Positions 1-8,732 of a stretch of DNA of 39,401 nucleotides are shown here, piece by piece. The notes under the pieces were generated by a model. The model was not told the origin of the DNA. It saw nothing but the letters and a program-made list of their open reading frames with translations, and did not search any database. Every line of letters begins with the position of its first letter. The first letter of the stretch is position 1. The translations under genes were made by a program, and so were the position numbers. Origin of the DNA: Agrobacterium cavarae (lineage in GTDB: Bacteria; Pseudomonadota; Alphaproteobacteria; Rhizobiales; Rhizobiaceae); the NCBI RefSeq assembly GCF_004310285.1, contig NZ_SISF01000029.1, positions 1 to 39,401 of the forward strand. The letters are read 5' to 3'.

Positions 1-56
1 CAGCGCCAATGGTACTCCGTCTTAAGACGCGGGAGAGTAGGTCGCTGCCAGGTCTG
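1..56 (+). rRNA. rrf: 5S ribosomal RNA, 3' end (5' part outside window)
   Basis: The first ~55 bases match the conserved 3' third of bacterial 5S rRNA, including the GGGAGAGTAGGTCGCTGCC block that closes helices IV/V and I. Only the 3' part is inside the window, so its length cannot be checked. A tRNA-fMet gene follows at 185, the common order at the end of alphaproteobacterial rRNA operons. The exact 3' end is approximate. Confidence 0.88.
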
Positions 57-115
57 CTAAACGCAACTAACATCAGTTTATCTTCTTCTCACACCTACGG
101 CTTAAGCCGAATGCA

Positions 116-142
116 AAAGCCGCCCTCAAAGCGGCTTTATCC
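116..142 (+). terminator. Hairpin between 5S rRNA and tRNA-fMet
   Basis: A perfect 8-bp stem (AAAGCCGC at 116-123 with GCGGCTTT at 131-138, 7-base loop) lies 60 bases after the 5S end. The T-run is short, so it may be a weak terminator or a processing hairpin. A 12-base perfect palindrome (CGGCTTAAGCCG) sits just before it at 98-109. Confidence 0.55.
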
Positions 143-184
143 AATTCTAAGACATATCCCGATCCAAGTCGGGGACGCAGTCAA

Positions 185-1915
<1,731 letters not shown>

Positions 1916-1952
1916 ATCGGCAGTCCTTTCAAGCTCCGTGTGAGGGGGCAGG

Positions 1953-2153
1953 TTAATTCTGTTCAGGGTCGGAGGCGGTTTCGACGGCTTTGCCGCTGCG
2001 CTGCGCCGCTGACAGCAGCTCGTCATATTGGGCGGCTGACATCACCACGAACTCTCGCCGTCCATGGCGCGTGATTTCCACCGGCTCACGGTGACACTCG
2101 TTCAGATAGTGTCCGAACTTACGCTGGAATTCGAGGGAAGTTGTGGTTGGCAT
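1953..2153 (-). CDS. Phd/YefM-family antitoxin, no toxin beside it
   Basis: A 66-residue protein with the Phd/YefM pattern: an N-terminal DNA-binding part (EFQRKFGHYLNECHREPVEITRHGR) and a segment reading REFVVMSAAQYDELLS. Family members bind palindromes in their own promoters and neutralise a RelE/Doc-type toxin encoded next door. No toxin gene is visible on either side; the next gene downstream, 37 bases away, is the recombinase. The start has CGGAG 6 bases upstream. A palindromic promoter precedes it. The inference is that it may act as a repressor of the recombinase, or as a solitary antitoxin against toxins of competing elements. Confidence 0.82.
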   Translation of the reverse strand: MPTTTSLEFQRKFGHYLNECHREPVEITRHGRREFVVMSAAQYDELLSAAQRSGKAVETASDPEQN

Positions 2154-2183
2154 TGCAGACTCCGAGAGAATAGGTCTGCTTAT

Positions 2184-2211
2184 ATAGTACGTATTACACG
2201 TATAAATGCAA
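2184..2211 (-). promoter_or_regulatory. Promoter with palindromic operator for the Phd-recombinase genes
   Basis: On the minus strand a TTGCAT box (2206-2211) and a TACTAT box (2184-2189) are separated by 16 bases in an AT-rich stretch. Between them sits the inverted repeat TACGT-N5-ACGTA (2188-2202). The position, just upstream of an antitoxin-type gene, fits an autoregulated operator. The boxes are partial matches to the sigma-70 consensus. Confidence 0.5.
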
Positions 2212-2224
2212 GGGAATTTGCAGG

Positions 2225-2431
2225 TCAGCTACGCTGGTGGCGCTGTGCTTTGCGCTCCGCTTCCAGTCTACGCTCAAACTGCTCGCGGGCAATCTGGCGA
2301 CCGATCAGGCGAGCCAGCGACATCACGGCAGCGTCTTTGCGTGCGGGATCATTCCGGTCCGTTTCCGGTCCGGTCGAGGGTGTAACCTCGATAGTGATCC
2401 TGTTCCGCTTAACCGCCATCGTCACCATTGT
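2225..2431 (-). CDS. Small conserved hypothetical protein beside the recombinase
   Basis: About 68 residues, beginning MVTMAVKRNRITIEV and ending in a charged helix (GRQIAREQFERRLEAERKAQR). It is not a family I can name; similar short proteins accompany serine recombinases in alphaproteobacterial elements as far as I recall. The same frame is open up to 2581, with further ATG codons at 2476 and 2422, and no start has a convincing ribosome-binding site, so the N-terminus is uncertain. It runs in the same direction as the antitoxin and recombinase but is separated from them by their promoter. Confidence 0.55.
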   Translation of the reverse strand, partial: TMVTMAVKRNRITIEVTPSTGPETDRNDPARKDAAVMSLARLIGRQIAREQFERRLEAERKAQRHQRS

Positions 2432-2597
2432 CCCATCCCCGGAAAGGGGCTGGGCAATGGAAGCGCGGAATGTCATGTCTGAAAAGGCTTCCGGGACCGG
2501 TGTGCGGCGAATGGGATGCCGTGGCGTATAAAAAGGATGGCCCCTCAGGCGATGTCGGGTAATCGGTGATTTAGACAACAATGCCTGTCATCGTCAC

Positions 2598-2619
2598 AGT
2601 TCGAATCCCTCTTGCTCCG
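2598..2619 (+). other. tRNA-like 3' end fragment
   Basis: The 22 bases AGTTCGAATCCCTCTTGCTCCG look like a T-loop (TTCGAAT), the 3' strand of a T-stem and the 3' strand of an acceptor stem, as in serine-type tRNAs. The matching 5' strands are absent: the base run before the T-loop does not pair with CCCTC, and no cognate 5' acceptor strand is seen nearby. It may be a relic of another attachment site. It could also be chance. Confidence 0.3.
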
Positions 2620-2815
2620 GCTGTCGTCACTGATCGGCTTTCCGGGCCATGCGGGATAGCGATGAGAACTACGTCTACTCCATAGCCCTCCATAACCCTC
2701 CAAAATAAGCCTAGGGTGATCGTCTTTGGGTCAACGCGGGTCATAGAGATTGCTCAGCGCTCCCTCTATGTTCTAACCTCGGGATCACGCAGGAGTCCTG
2801 ATTGAAGCGATCACG

Positions 2816-3094
2816 ATGCGCCGTGTTCAACAGCCGATGGAGCAGCAGCAACGGGGCAAGAACACCGCGCTCATCGTTCTGGCCGCGTTCGAGCGGGGCG
2901 AGGATGGCGACCTGAGGCCGGCATTCGAAGCGCAGCAGATGCCGAGCTGGGATGATGCCGTCGCCCGGGCAAAGCTGATGTCGCCGAGCTATGCCGGCGT
3001 CATCGCATTGAAGATGCCTGCCAACCCGGACGAGGGCGAATTCGGCAAGCCCGAGGTGCTATGGCAGCACGGCGAAGCGCCCGATCTGGAGTAG
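2816..3094 (+). CDS. Conserved small hypothetical protein
   Basis: A 92-residue soluble protein with no signal peptide or membrane segment. The middle reads ALIVLAAFERGEDGDLRPAFE and the end is acidic (GEAPDLE). I recognise the pattern from other alphaproteobacterial elements, always uncharacterised, and can assign no function. An in-frame ATG at 2837 (MEQQQRGKN) is an equally likely start, since neither has a good ribosome-binding site. It converges with the HNH nuclease gene, ending 4 bases before that gene's stop. Confidence 0.6.
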   Translation: MRRVQQPMEQQQRGKNTALIVLAAFERGEDGDLRPAFEAQQMPSWDDAVARAKLMSPSYAGVIALKMPANPDEGEFGKPEVLWQHGEAPDLE

Positions 3095-3098
3095 AGCC

Positions 3099-4643
3099 TT
3101 ACCGCTGGAAGTAGCTGTCGCCGCCTTGGAGCCATTCCTTAGAAACACGCTTCCCGGCAATCCTGTCGATGAATGCCTTAGTCGCCGCACCTGTTGCCTT
3201 CGACGCATCGCCGGTCACTCGCCCGCCAAAGATTTGAAGCAAGCCGCGTTCGTAGAGATGGTCGCAGCCGAACACGCAGAGCGGCATGACGATATGCGGG
3301 TCGAGACGTTCGCGCTCGTTGCAGAGTGATCGCTTTTTCTTGTGCGCCGTGACGAGGGAGGCGACGTCGTGCTCCTCGCCGCAGATGGCGCAGCAGTGCG
3401 TCTTGCGGCCTTCGAAGAGGTATTTGGACAGGATCGATTGCTCGCGGCGGCGCGTGCTCTGCACGTCGGCATCCGTGCTGCCGATTGCGCCGATTCTCTG
3501 GAGGCGCGCCGCGAAGCGGGAATAGCGGTCGTCGTCGGTGAGCGCGTCGTCCACGGGCTGGCGTTCCAACGGCCTAGGTCGGCCGACGAGGCTGTAGACG
3601 AACTGCTTGCGTCCGGCGGACCGGTCGACGTTCACCAACGCGTTCGCGCCGATCGTCTTCATGAACGAAGGGATGCCGTATCCGAGCGACACAAGATGCG
3701 CCCGTACCGTGACGAAGTCGGATGGGCCGTTCTCGCCGAGGAAGTCGACGATGTCGGTTTCGATATCTGTCAACTCGGTGGTCTCGCCCTCGAATCTGGC
3801 CATGCGCTTGCCGCACTGGAAGAATTTTGAGCCGCGAATGTATTGCTCGATGGCTGCTTGGTCGGGATAGGACAGGTCTGTCGAACGCCGGCGCAGTGCA
3901 TTGGCGAGTGTCGCGGCGAGGCGGGAGATCTCGACCTTGTCGAAGACGGAGAAGACCTTCTCGGACATGTTGACGAGGACGTTCTCGCGATCCTCGAAGC
4001 AGTAGCGCGTAATGCCGCCCGATTCGCCGACCCAAGCCTCGGGATGGAGGCGGATGACTGCAAGCAGCGTCTCGAGCTCGACATCGATTTGCGAGAGATG
4101 CGCGACGTCCGCCAAGCCGACGAGGCCAGGGATGCGCCGCGTCTCCTTGACCGCGGCCTTGAGGAGCTTGACGCTCTCGCCGTCGAGGATCAGATAATCT
4201 TCGACCTCGTCGAGCTTGGAACGGGTCAGGGAAGTGATGCGGCCATCGTAGAGGCCGTACTGGGTGCAGAGGCCGAGGCCCTGCATCATGTTCAGCACGC
4301 CCAGGATGTTAGCGTCCTCGTCGGCCCAGCCTTCGTCGACCAGAAGGTCCGCGAGATCGGAGGCGAACCAGATGCCGAAGGCCGAGATCCGTTCGGCGCA
4401 GGCGCGCAGCTCAGGCAGGTCCTCGGCACCGACACGATCGCGGTAGTTCGCAGCGATAATCTGACGGGTGCGTTCGCGGGTGATGCCGCCAAAATGCTGA
4501 CCGGTCTCCTCGAGCGTCGGCCAGGTCGACGAGCCGAAGCCGTTGAAGAAGGCCACGACGTCGATGTTGCGCGCCTTGGTCTCGCCTTCCGGGATGGCGG
4601 AATCGAGATGGGTGAGGAGCTCCTCTTCGAGCGTAACCGTCAA
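3099..4643 (-). CDS. HNH endonuclease with N-terminal sigma-like HTH
   Basis: A 514-residue protein. Residues ~42-68 (TLEETGQHFGGITRERTRQI) closely resemble region 4 of sigma-70 factors, the HTH that binds the -35 box. The C-terminus (~412-470) is an HNH-type nuclease: CAIC (418-421), AHKKKR (H434), PLC (C456), then CDHLYERG (460-467), with two cysteine pairs able to hold zinc. The middle has no family I recognise. This points to DNA cleavage guided by the HTH, probably a defence nuclease. The start is TTG at 4643 with GAGGGA 6 bases upstream; no ATG or GTG lies between it and the upstream stop. A 230-base AT-richer gap separates it from the next operon, so it is probably transcribed alone. 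Confidence 0.8.
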   Translation of the reverse strand: MTVTLEEELLTHLDSAIPEGETKARNIDVVAFFNGFGSSTWPTLEETGQHFGGITRERTRQIIAANYRDRVGAEDLPELRACAERISAFGIWFASDLADLLVDEGWADEDANILGVLNMMQGLGLCTQYGLYDGRITSLTRSKLDEVEDYLILDGESVKLLKAAVKETRRIPGLVGLADVAHLSQIDVELETLLAVIRLHPEAWVGESGGITRYCFEDRENVLVNMSEKVFSVFDKVEISRLAATLANALRRRSTDLSYPDQAAIEQYIRGSKFFQCGKRMARFEGETTELTDIETDIVDFLGENGPSDFVTVRAHLVSLGYGIPSFMKTIGANALVNVDRSAGRKQFVYSLVGRPRPLERQPVDDALTDDDRYSRFAARLQRIGAIGSTDADVQSTRRREQSILSKYLFEGRKTHCCAICGEEHDVASLVTAHKKKRSLCNERERLDPHIVMPLCVFGCDHLYERGLLQIFGGRVTGDASKATGAATKAFIDRIAGKRVSKEWLQGGDSYFQR

Positions 4644-4874
4644 CGAGTGTCCCTCAAATACATATCCACAGATTAGGCTAAGTCAGCAGCAAGCGCGGCA
4701 CCATATTGTAGTGAAGTCTCCCCAGTCCTAACAACAAAAAACCGTAAGCGGCCTCTGGGCAGCACGATCAGCTTAGCATGACGGCATTACTTAGATGTAG
4801 CTATTGGTAGGCAGACGAGCGACGGGTCTATGCGGCCGATCCGTTCTGGCGGAAGCCGCGTAAAATTTGTGCCG

Positions 4875-5375
4875 TCAGTTTGCCAACTGTCCATGTCGCT
4901 CAAGAAGCCGCATTAGGGCGGCATTAGCATGCGTAAAGTTCGAGAGCTGCCCCTGGAGCTTATAGGCCCACTTCTCGCCATGGAAAAGATTGTTTCGGAA
5001 TCGCCAGACGATCATCATCACCGTGAGGAGCCGATCGCGCGGATCGGTGTTGCTTCCATCGAGAACCGACTGGACGATACCGGGCTGATCTGCGGGGCGC
5101 AGATTGAGGTGGGGAAAGTGGTGCGTGAAGCCGCCGTTGGCGTAGTAGCGCTGCTGAAAATAAGCCAACTCGGCGCTATATTGATCGGCATCGAGCGTAC
5201 CGCTATCTCGCCATTGGTCGACTTTTGCGCAGATTAGGTCGGCGCGCGCGAAATTGCCCATGACCTGGGCCTCGAACAGGCTCCACAGGAAGGTGAAGTT
5301 GAAGATCGCGCTGCGATCTGCTTCGGGTAGCGCCTGAAATCCCGGCGCTTTTGCCAATAGCCATTGCATACTCAT
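4875..5375 (-). CDS. HEPN-domain protein, likely RNase effector
   Basis: 166 residues, all helical in character. Near the C-terminus RFRNNLFHGEK contains the HEPN signature R-x4-H (R127, H132); an early helix reads FTFLWSLFEAQV, typical of the first HEPN helix. HEPN proteins with this motif are usually metal-independent RNases used in antiviral and toxin systems. The start at 5375 has GAGGAA about 10 bases upstream and lies 25 bases after the preceding gene; a longer start at 5414 would overlap that gene by 14 bases. It is the last gene of the four-gene operon that begins at 13553. The family call is firm at motif level; RNase activity and target are inferred. Confidence 0.78.
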   Translation of the reverse strand: MSMQWLLAKAPGFQALPEADRSAIFNFTFLWSLFEAQVMGNFARADLICAKVDQWRDSGTLDADQYSAELAYFQQRYYANGGFTHHFPHLNLRPADQPGIVQSVLDGSNTDPRDRLLTVMMIVWRFRNNLFHGEKWAYKLQGQLSNFTHANAALMRLLERHGQLAN

Positions 5376-5400
5376 TTGGTGCCCGTTCCTCAGATGGCCT

Positions 5401-6996
5401 CTATCGTCTCTCATACCTAGTGCTGGAGGACGGTGTCGGCTTTTCAGGGGTATCCGTCCGAGGCGTCAATGTGATGTTCCTCGGGTCGATGAGGAGTTTC
5501 AGATCGCAGGCTGTCGCCTGATCCATTCCATATTCTTCAAGGTCGTCGACCTCTGGTCTAACATCGAGCGCTTCGAAGCCCATCGACCTGTACCGCCATT
5601 CAGGATCGTCGGTCATCTTGAAGAAGACCTTCGCGCTGAAGGTTATACTGGTGTCGGCGAAGGACGTGCTGTTGAAATACAGGCCTTCAGGCGGCGGCAA
5701 CGAATCTTCAATCTCAAGGCTCTGGAATTCGAAGCGGGCCTCGGATTGTGGCTTGAGCAGAATATCCACCGCCATGCGCGCTTCATTGGCCTCCCAGAAC
5801 GCATCGAACTTGAATCTAGCGGTCGAACGAAGGCCTGCATTCGTGAGAAGCTGAAGCCACCCGTCCAAGAATGCGGAGATCAGCGGGATCTCCTCGAGGT
5901 ACGGTCCGGTGATGGGTTGATCGACCGGGAAGGCAATCGGCGGGATGCGGTCATTTCCGGCGATCATCAGGGTCGCTCGCCCCGTCGCCATGAGTGTGAG
6001 AGCGCGAAGCAACTCCGCCCACTCCTCCAGGGAATGCTCCATGTCGTCGATCGAGCCGACGCTCTCGAACTTGAGAGCCGGCGGCGTCAGCCGGATGATG
6101 AAGTCTTGGGTGCGGATGAGAAGCTCTGCTCCATGAGGCTCCGCCATCGGCGGGCCGATGAACATTTCGCCGTCGAACCGCGCCGCTTGTCCGAAGTTGG
6201 GTCCGCGGATCGAAATCTCACAGGAACCTAGAGTAGGAGGCGTAAGGCGCAGCTCTTCGATGTCGTCGAACAGCGTACCTTGGTAGGGCAGACGTATGCC
6301 GAACCGGCTGTCGAACACGCGGAGGCTATGCGGCTTCAAGGGTGCGAGGCCGAGCAACAGATTGCTGAAATGTTCCGGACCCTCGATCTGGATGAGTGCC
6401 TCGGCCTCGAACTGGCCGTTTTCATAGCCAAGTTCGGCGAGCTGTCGTTGCTTCTCGATTGTATAGGCACCGGGATTTTGCCCGCAGGCAGCAGTCAGGG
6501 CTGCCAACAAGCCGGCGGGGGTCGGCTCGAAGCGTACCCCGACTTTCTCGTAGTCGTAGCTAATATCGGTGTGGTTGATGTCGTGAGCCTTGCGGGCCTC
6601 CGCCAGTCTCAATCGCTTGAGAACACGCGCGAGCTCATTCCCGATAAGATGGACGAGATAAGCGGATTGGAGTTCGCCGTCGGCTCGCAACCGAAACACG
6701 ACGATGAGCGCAGGCCGAGGGTCCTTGGCGAGGCGATCGATGGCGGACAGACTGAGGCGGATACGATTGCCGGCGCGGCCGAGTGTCGACTTCAACTGCA
6801 CCCGTGCTGCGTTGGTGGGGCGTTGATCGAGAGGTAGTGCCTGACCGGCCGGCCCCATCGAGAACTCTACGATGAAATCCCAGCCCATCACGTCGACAGC
6901 GCTTTTGTTGCAATAAAGACCCGCGCGCTCGCAGAGCACTTCGAACTGCCGTTCGCCGATGCGGCCAATGCGATCGGAATCTAATTCGCTCTCCAT
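5401..6996 (-). CDS. DUF4365-like PD-(D/E)XK nuclease protein
   Basis: 531 residues. The first ~150 look like a DUF4365-type restriction-endonuclease fold: GERQFEVLCERAG (E15), GWDFIVEF (D40) and RVQLKST (Q67, K69), the spaced acidic/QxK catalytic pattern. The remaining ~370 residues are predicted soluble beta-rich sequence of unknown family; the last 20 are proline- and threonine-rich and probably disordered. The gene starts 15 bases after the helicase stop with GAGGGCGG upstream, and is followed by the HEPN gene. Order and spacing say it works with the helicase and the HEPN protein. It may be the DNA-cutting or DNA-sensing subunit. Confidence 0.75.
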   Translation of the reverse strand: MESELDSDRIGRIGERQFEVLCERAGLYCNKSAVDVMGWDFIVEFSMGPAGQALPLDQRPTNAARVQLKSTLGRAGNRIRLSLSAIDRLAKDPRPALIVVFRLRADGELQSAYLVHLIGNELARVLKRLRLAEARKAHDINHTDISYDYEKVGVRFEPTPAGLLAALTAACGQNPGAYTIEKQRQLAELGYENGQFEAEALIQIEGPEHFSNLLLGLAPLKPHSLRVFDSRFGIRLPYQGTLFDDIEELRLTPPTLGSCEISIRGPNFGQAARFDGEMFIGPPMAEPHGAELLIRTQDFIIRLTPPALKFESVGSIDDMEHSLEEWAELLRALTLMATGRATLMIAGNDRIPPIAFPVDQPITGPYLEEIPLISAFLDGWLQLLTNAGLRSTARFKFDAFWEANEARMAVDILLKPQSEARFEFQSLEIEDSLPPPEGLYFNSTSFADTSITFSAKVFFKMTDDPEWRYRSMGFEALDVRPEVDDLEEYGMDQATACDLKLLIDPRNITLTPRTDTPEKPTPSSSTRYERR

Positions 6997-7011
6997 GTGC
7001 AGTCCGCCCTC

Positions 7012-8730
7012 TTAGGCCACCCCAGCATCAAGTACACGACCACATGCTGCTACCGTTCCACACAGATACAACATCGATTTCGCACGCGACATACCAACAT
7101 ACAGGGTCTCTCGATCAACAACTGGATCAGATGCATCCAGTCCCCAAAGTATTATAATTGCGCGCTCGAGCCCCTTGAACTTGGCTACGCTATCCACTGT
7201 TATTGAGCCCTGCCCATAACCTTCGAGATGACCCCATCGAGAGCTTTTGGGGATTGTCATTGCCGCCAACGCCCGCTCGAATGACGAGCGGGCACGCCCG
7301 TCGCAAAGCAGGACGCCAATGTCGTGGGGAGCGACGCCTTCGACAGCAACCAAGCGCGTGACAAGAGCAGAAATTGCGCGCGCTTGCCGATCGATGTCGG
7401 GTGCGGTCAGAAGCTCAATTTTCGTACCGGTGATCTCTGGAGCCTCGATTCTAACGCCCCTATAGTATCGATACGCGGCAGCATGAATGGTCGTCGTGTT
7501 TCGGCAATTCTTATCGAGCAGCATCGGCTCGCCTTTGATCGGAATCGCAGCCGAGCGCCCGTAAATGTTCTGGTTCTCGTCCAAAAATACGTAAAGTAGG
7601 CCATCGGCATGATCGGAAAGCATCATCTCGATCGGCAGCCAGAACTCATCGCCAAAGTCCTGTGCCTCATCGACAATAATCGCATCATAATTCGGTCCGA
7701 ACGCGTCGATCGCGAATGCGAGGGCTATCGGCTGGTGATGGTCGAACTCCGTTCCGCCGGGATAGTCGCGTCGCGCCTCAGCCATCAGGTCGCGGCCCAA
7801 CTCGGACTTCGCCTTATCGATCCAGCGCTTACAAAGCTGGTGGAAGGTGGCGACATCGAGTCCCTCAATGCCCTCGCACTGCTCGCGCAGGTGGTCGGCA
7901 AGCCCGCGATTATAGCAGACAAGAAGGGTCTTGAGGCCTTCCTCGGCCGCGCGCGCCGCCTTTTCGCGAGCGATTAAGGTCTTACCTGTTCCCGCGCCGC
8001 CCGCAACCATGACACGCCGCTGCCGAGACAGAAGGTCAAGGATCGCCGCTTGTCGTTCCGTCAGCTCGATCCGGGTCTGCTCCTCCTGGACTAGTCGCGC
8101 CGATACCAAGGGTCGGGTCGTCGATACGCGAGCTAATATACGCTGCACTGTCGCGACACCGCCTGCGCCAAGCTCGGACAATGCGCCCTGACCGCCGGGA
8201 CCTGCCCAGTAGGTAAAAGCCCTATCGACCCACTGCGATATTAAAGCGATGTCCTGGCGACCGCCGATGATATCGAGAGGTGCGTCAGGGCCTACTAAGC
8301 CACCAACCCCGTCCACATCCGGGAAGAAGGCGGCATGCCCGAGCGGGATGCGGCCCAAGCCCAACTTCTGCCAGAACGGGCTTTCCTTAAGCTTCTCAAG
8401 GATCGCGAACTTACCCCTCATCGCCTGTTCGAATGGGTTCGTGATCTCGTGCTCGTCGCCATGTCGATCGATCGATGCGAAACGACGCATAGCGTAATCG
8501 AGAATCACGCCGCCGCCTTTCACCTCGACGACCAGAAGGCCATGCTTCGGGTGGCAGATGAGGAAGTCCACCTCCCCATCGCGCGGGCCCGCCCCTCGGG
8601 GTTTCGCGATCCACTTAACCGAATGAAGCACGAGAAAGTCATCGCTAAGTCCCGATCGGAGCGCCTCATGGAGCTTCCTCTCGGCAGAGGATTCCGTCGA
8701 TGCATCAAGCGGTGGAATACAGATCGCCAT
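7012..8730 (-). CDS. NERD-domain UvrD/Rep-type helicase
   Basis: 572 residues. The N-terminal NERD nuclease-related domain has DGEVDFLICH (D55) and LLVVEVKGGG (E69, K71). A superfamily 1 helicase follows: Walker A AGGAGTGKT (243-251), Walker B VDEAQDF (353-359), a late motif SVAKFKGLERAIII and motif VI YVGMSRAKSMLYL near the end. The order is complete, so it should be an active ATP-driven DNA motor with an attached nuclease-like domain. It starts only 2 bases after the stop of the large ATPase gene (TGAcgATG), so the two are translationally coupled. NERD-helicase fusions are frequent in bacterial defence islands. The substrate is unknown. Confidence 0.88.
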   Translation of the reverse strand: MAICIPPLDASTESSAERKLHEALRSGLSDDFLVLHSVKWIAKPRGAGPRDGEVDFLICHPKHGLLVVEVKGGGVILDYAMRRFASIDRHGDEHEITNPFEQAMRGKFAILEKLKESPFWQKLGLGRIPLGHAAFFPDVDGVGGLVGPDAPLDIIGGRQDIALISQWVDRAFTYWAGPGGQGALSELGAGGVATVQRILARVSTTRPLVSARLVQEEQTRIELTERQAAILDLLSRQRRVMVAGGAGTGKTLIAREKAARAAEEGLKTLLVCYNRGLADHLREQCEGIEGLDVATFHQLCKRWIDKAKSELGRDLMAEARRDYPGGTEFDHHQPIALAFAIDAFGPNYDAIIVDEAQDFGDEFWLPIEMMLSDHADGLLYVFLDENQNIYGRSAAIPIKGEPMLLDKNCRNTTTIHAAAYRYYRGVRIEAPEITGTKIELLTAPDIDRQARAISALVTRLVAVEGVAPHDIGVLLCDGRARSSFERALAAMTIPKSSRWGHLEGYGQGSITVDSVAKFKGLERAIIILWGLDASDPVVDRETLYVGMSRAKSMLYLCGTVAACGRVLDAGVA

Positions 8731-8732
8731 CG

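Noticed and set aside
2729..2740. GTCAACGCGGG shared with the bases just before and at the start of tRNA-fMet (180-190) as a second attachment site
   Set aside because: Only 11 bases, on the 5' side of the tRNA where the element does not end, and inside the element; chance is sufficient.
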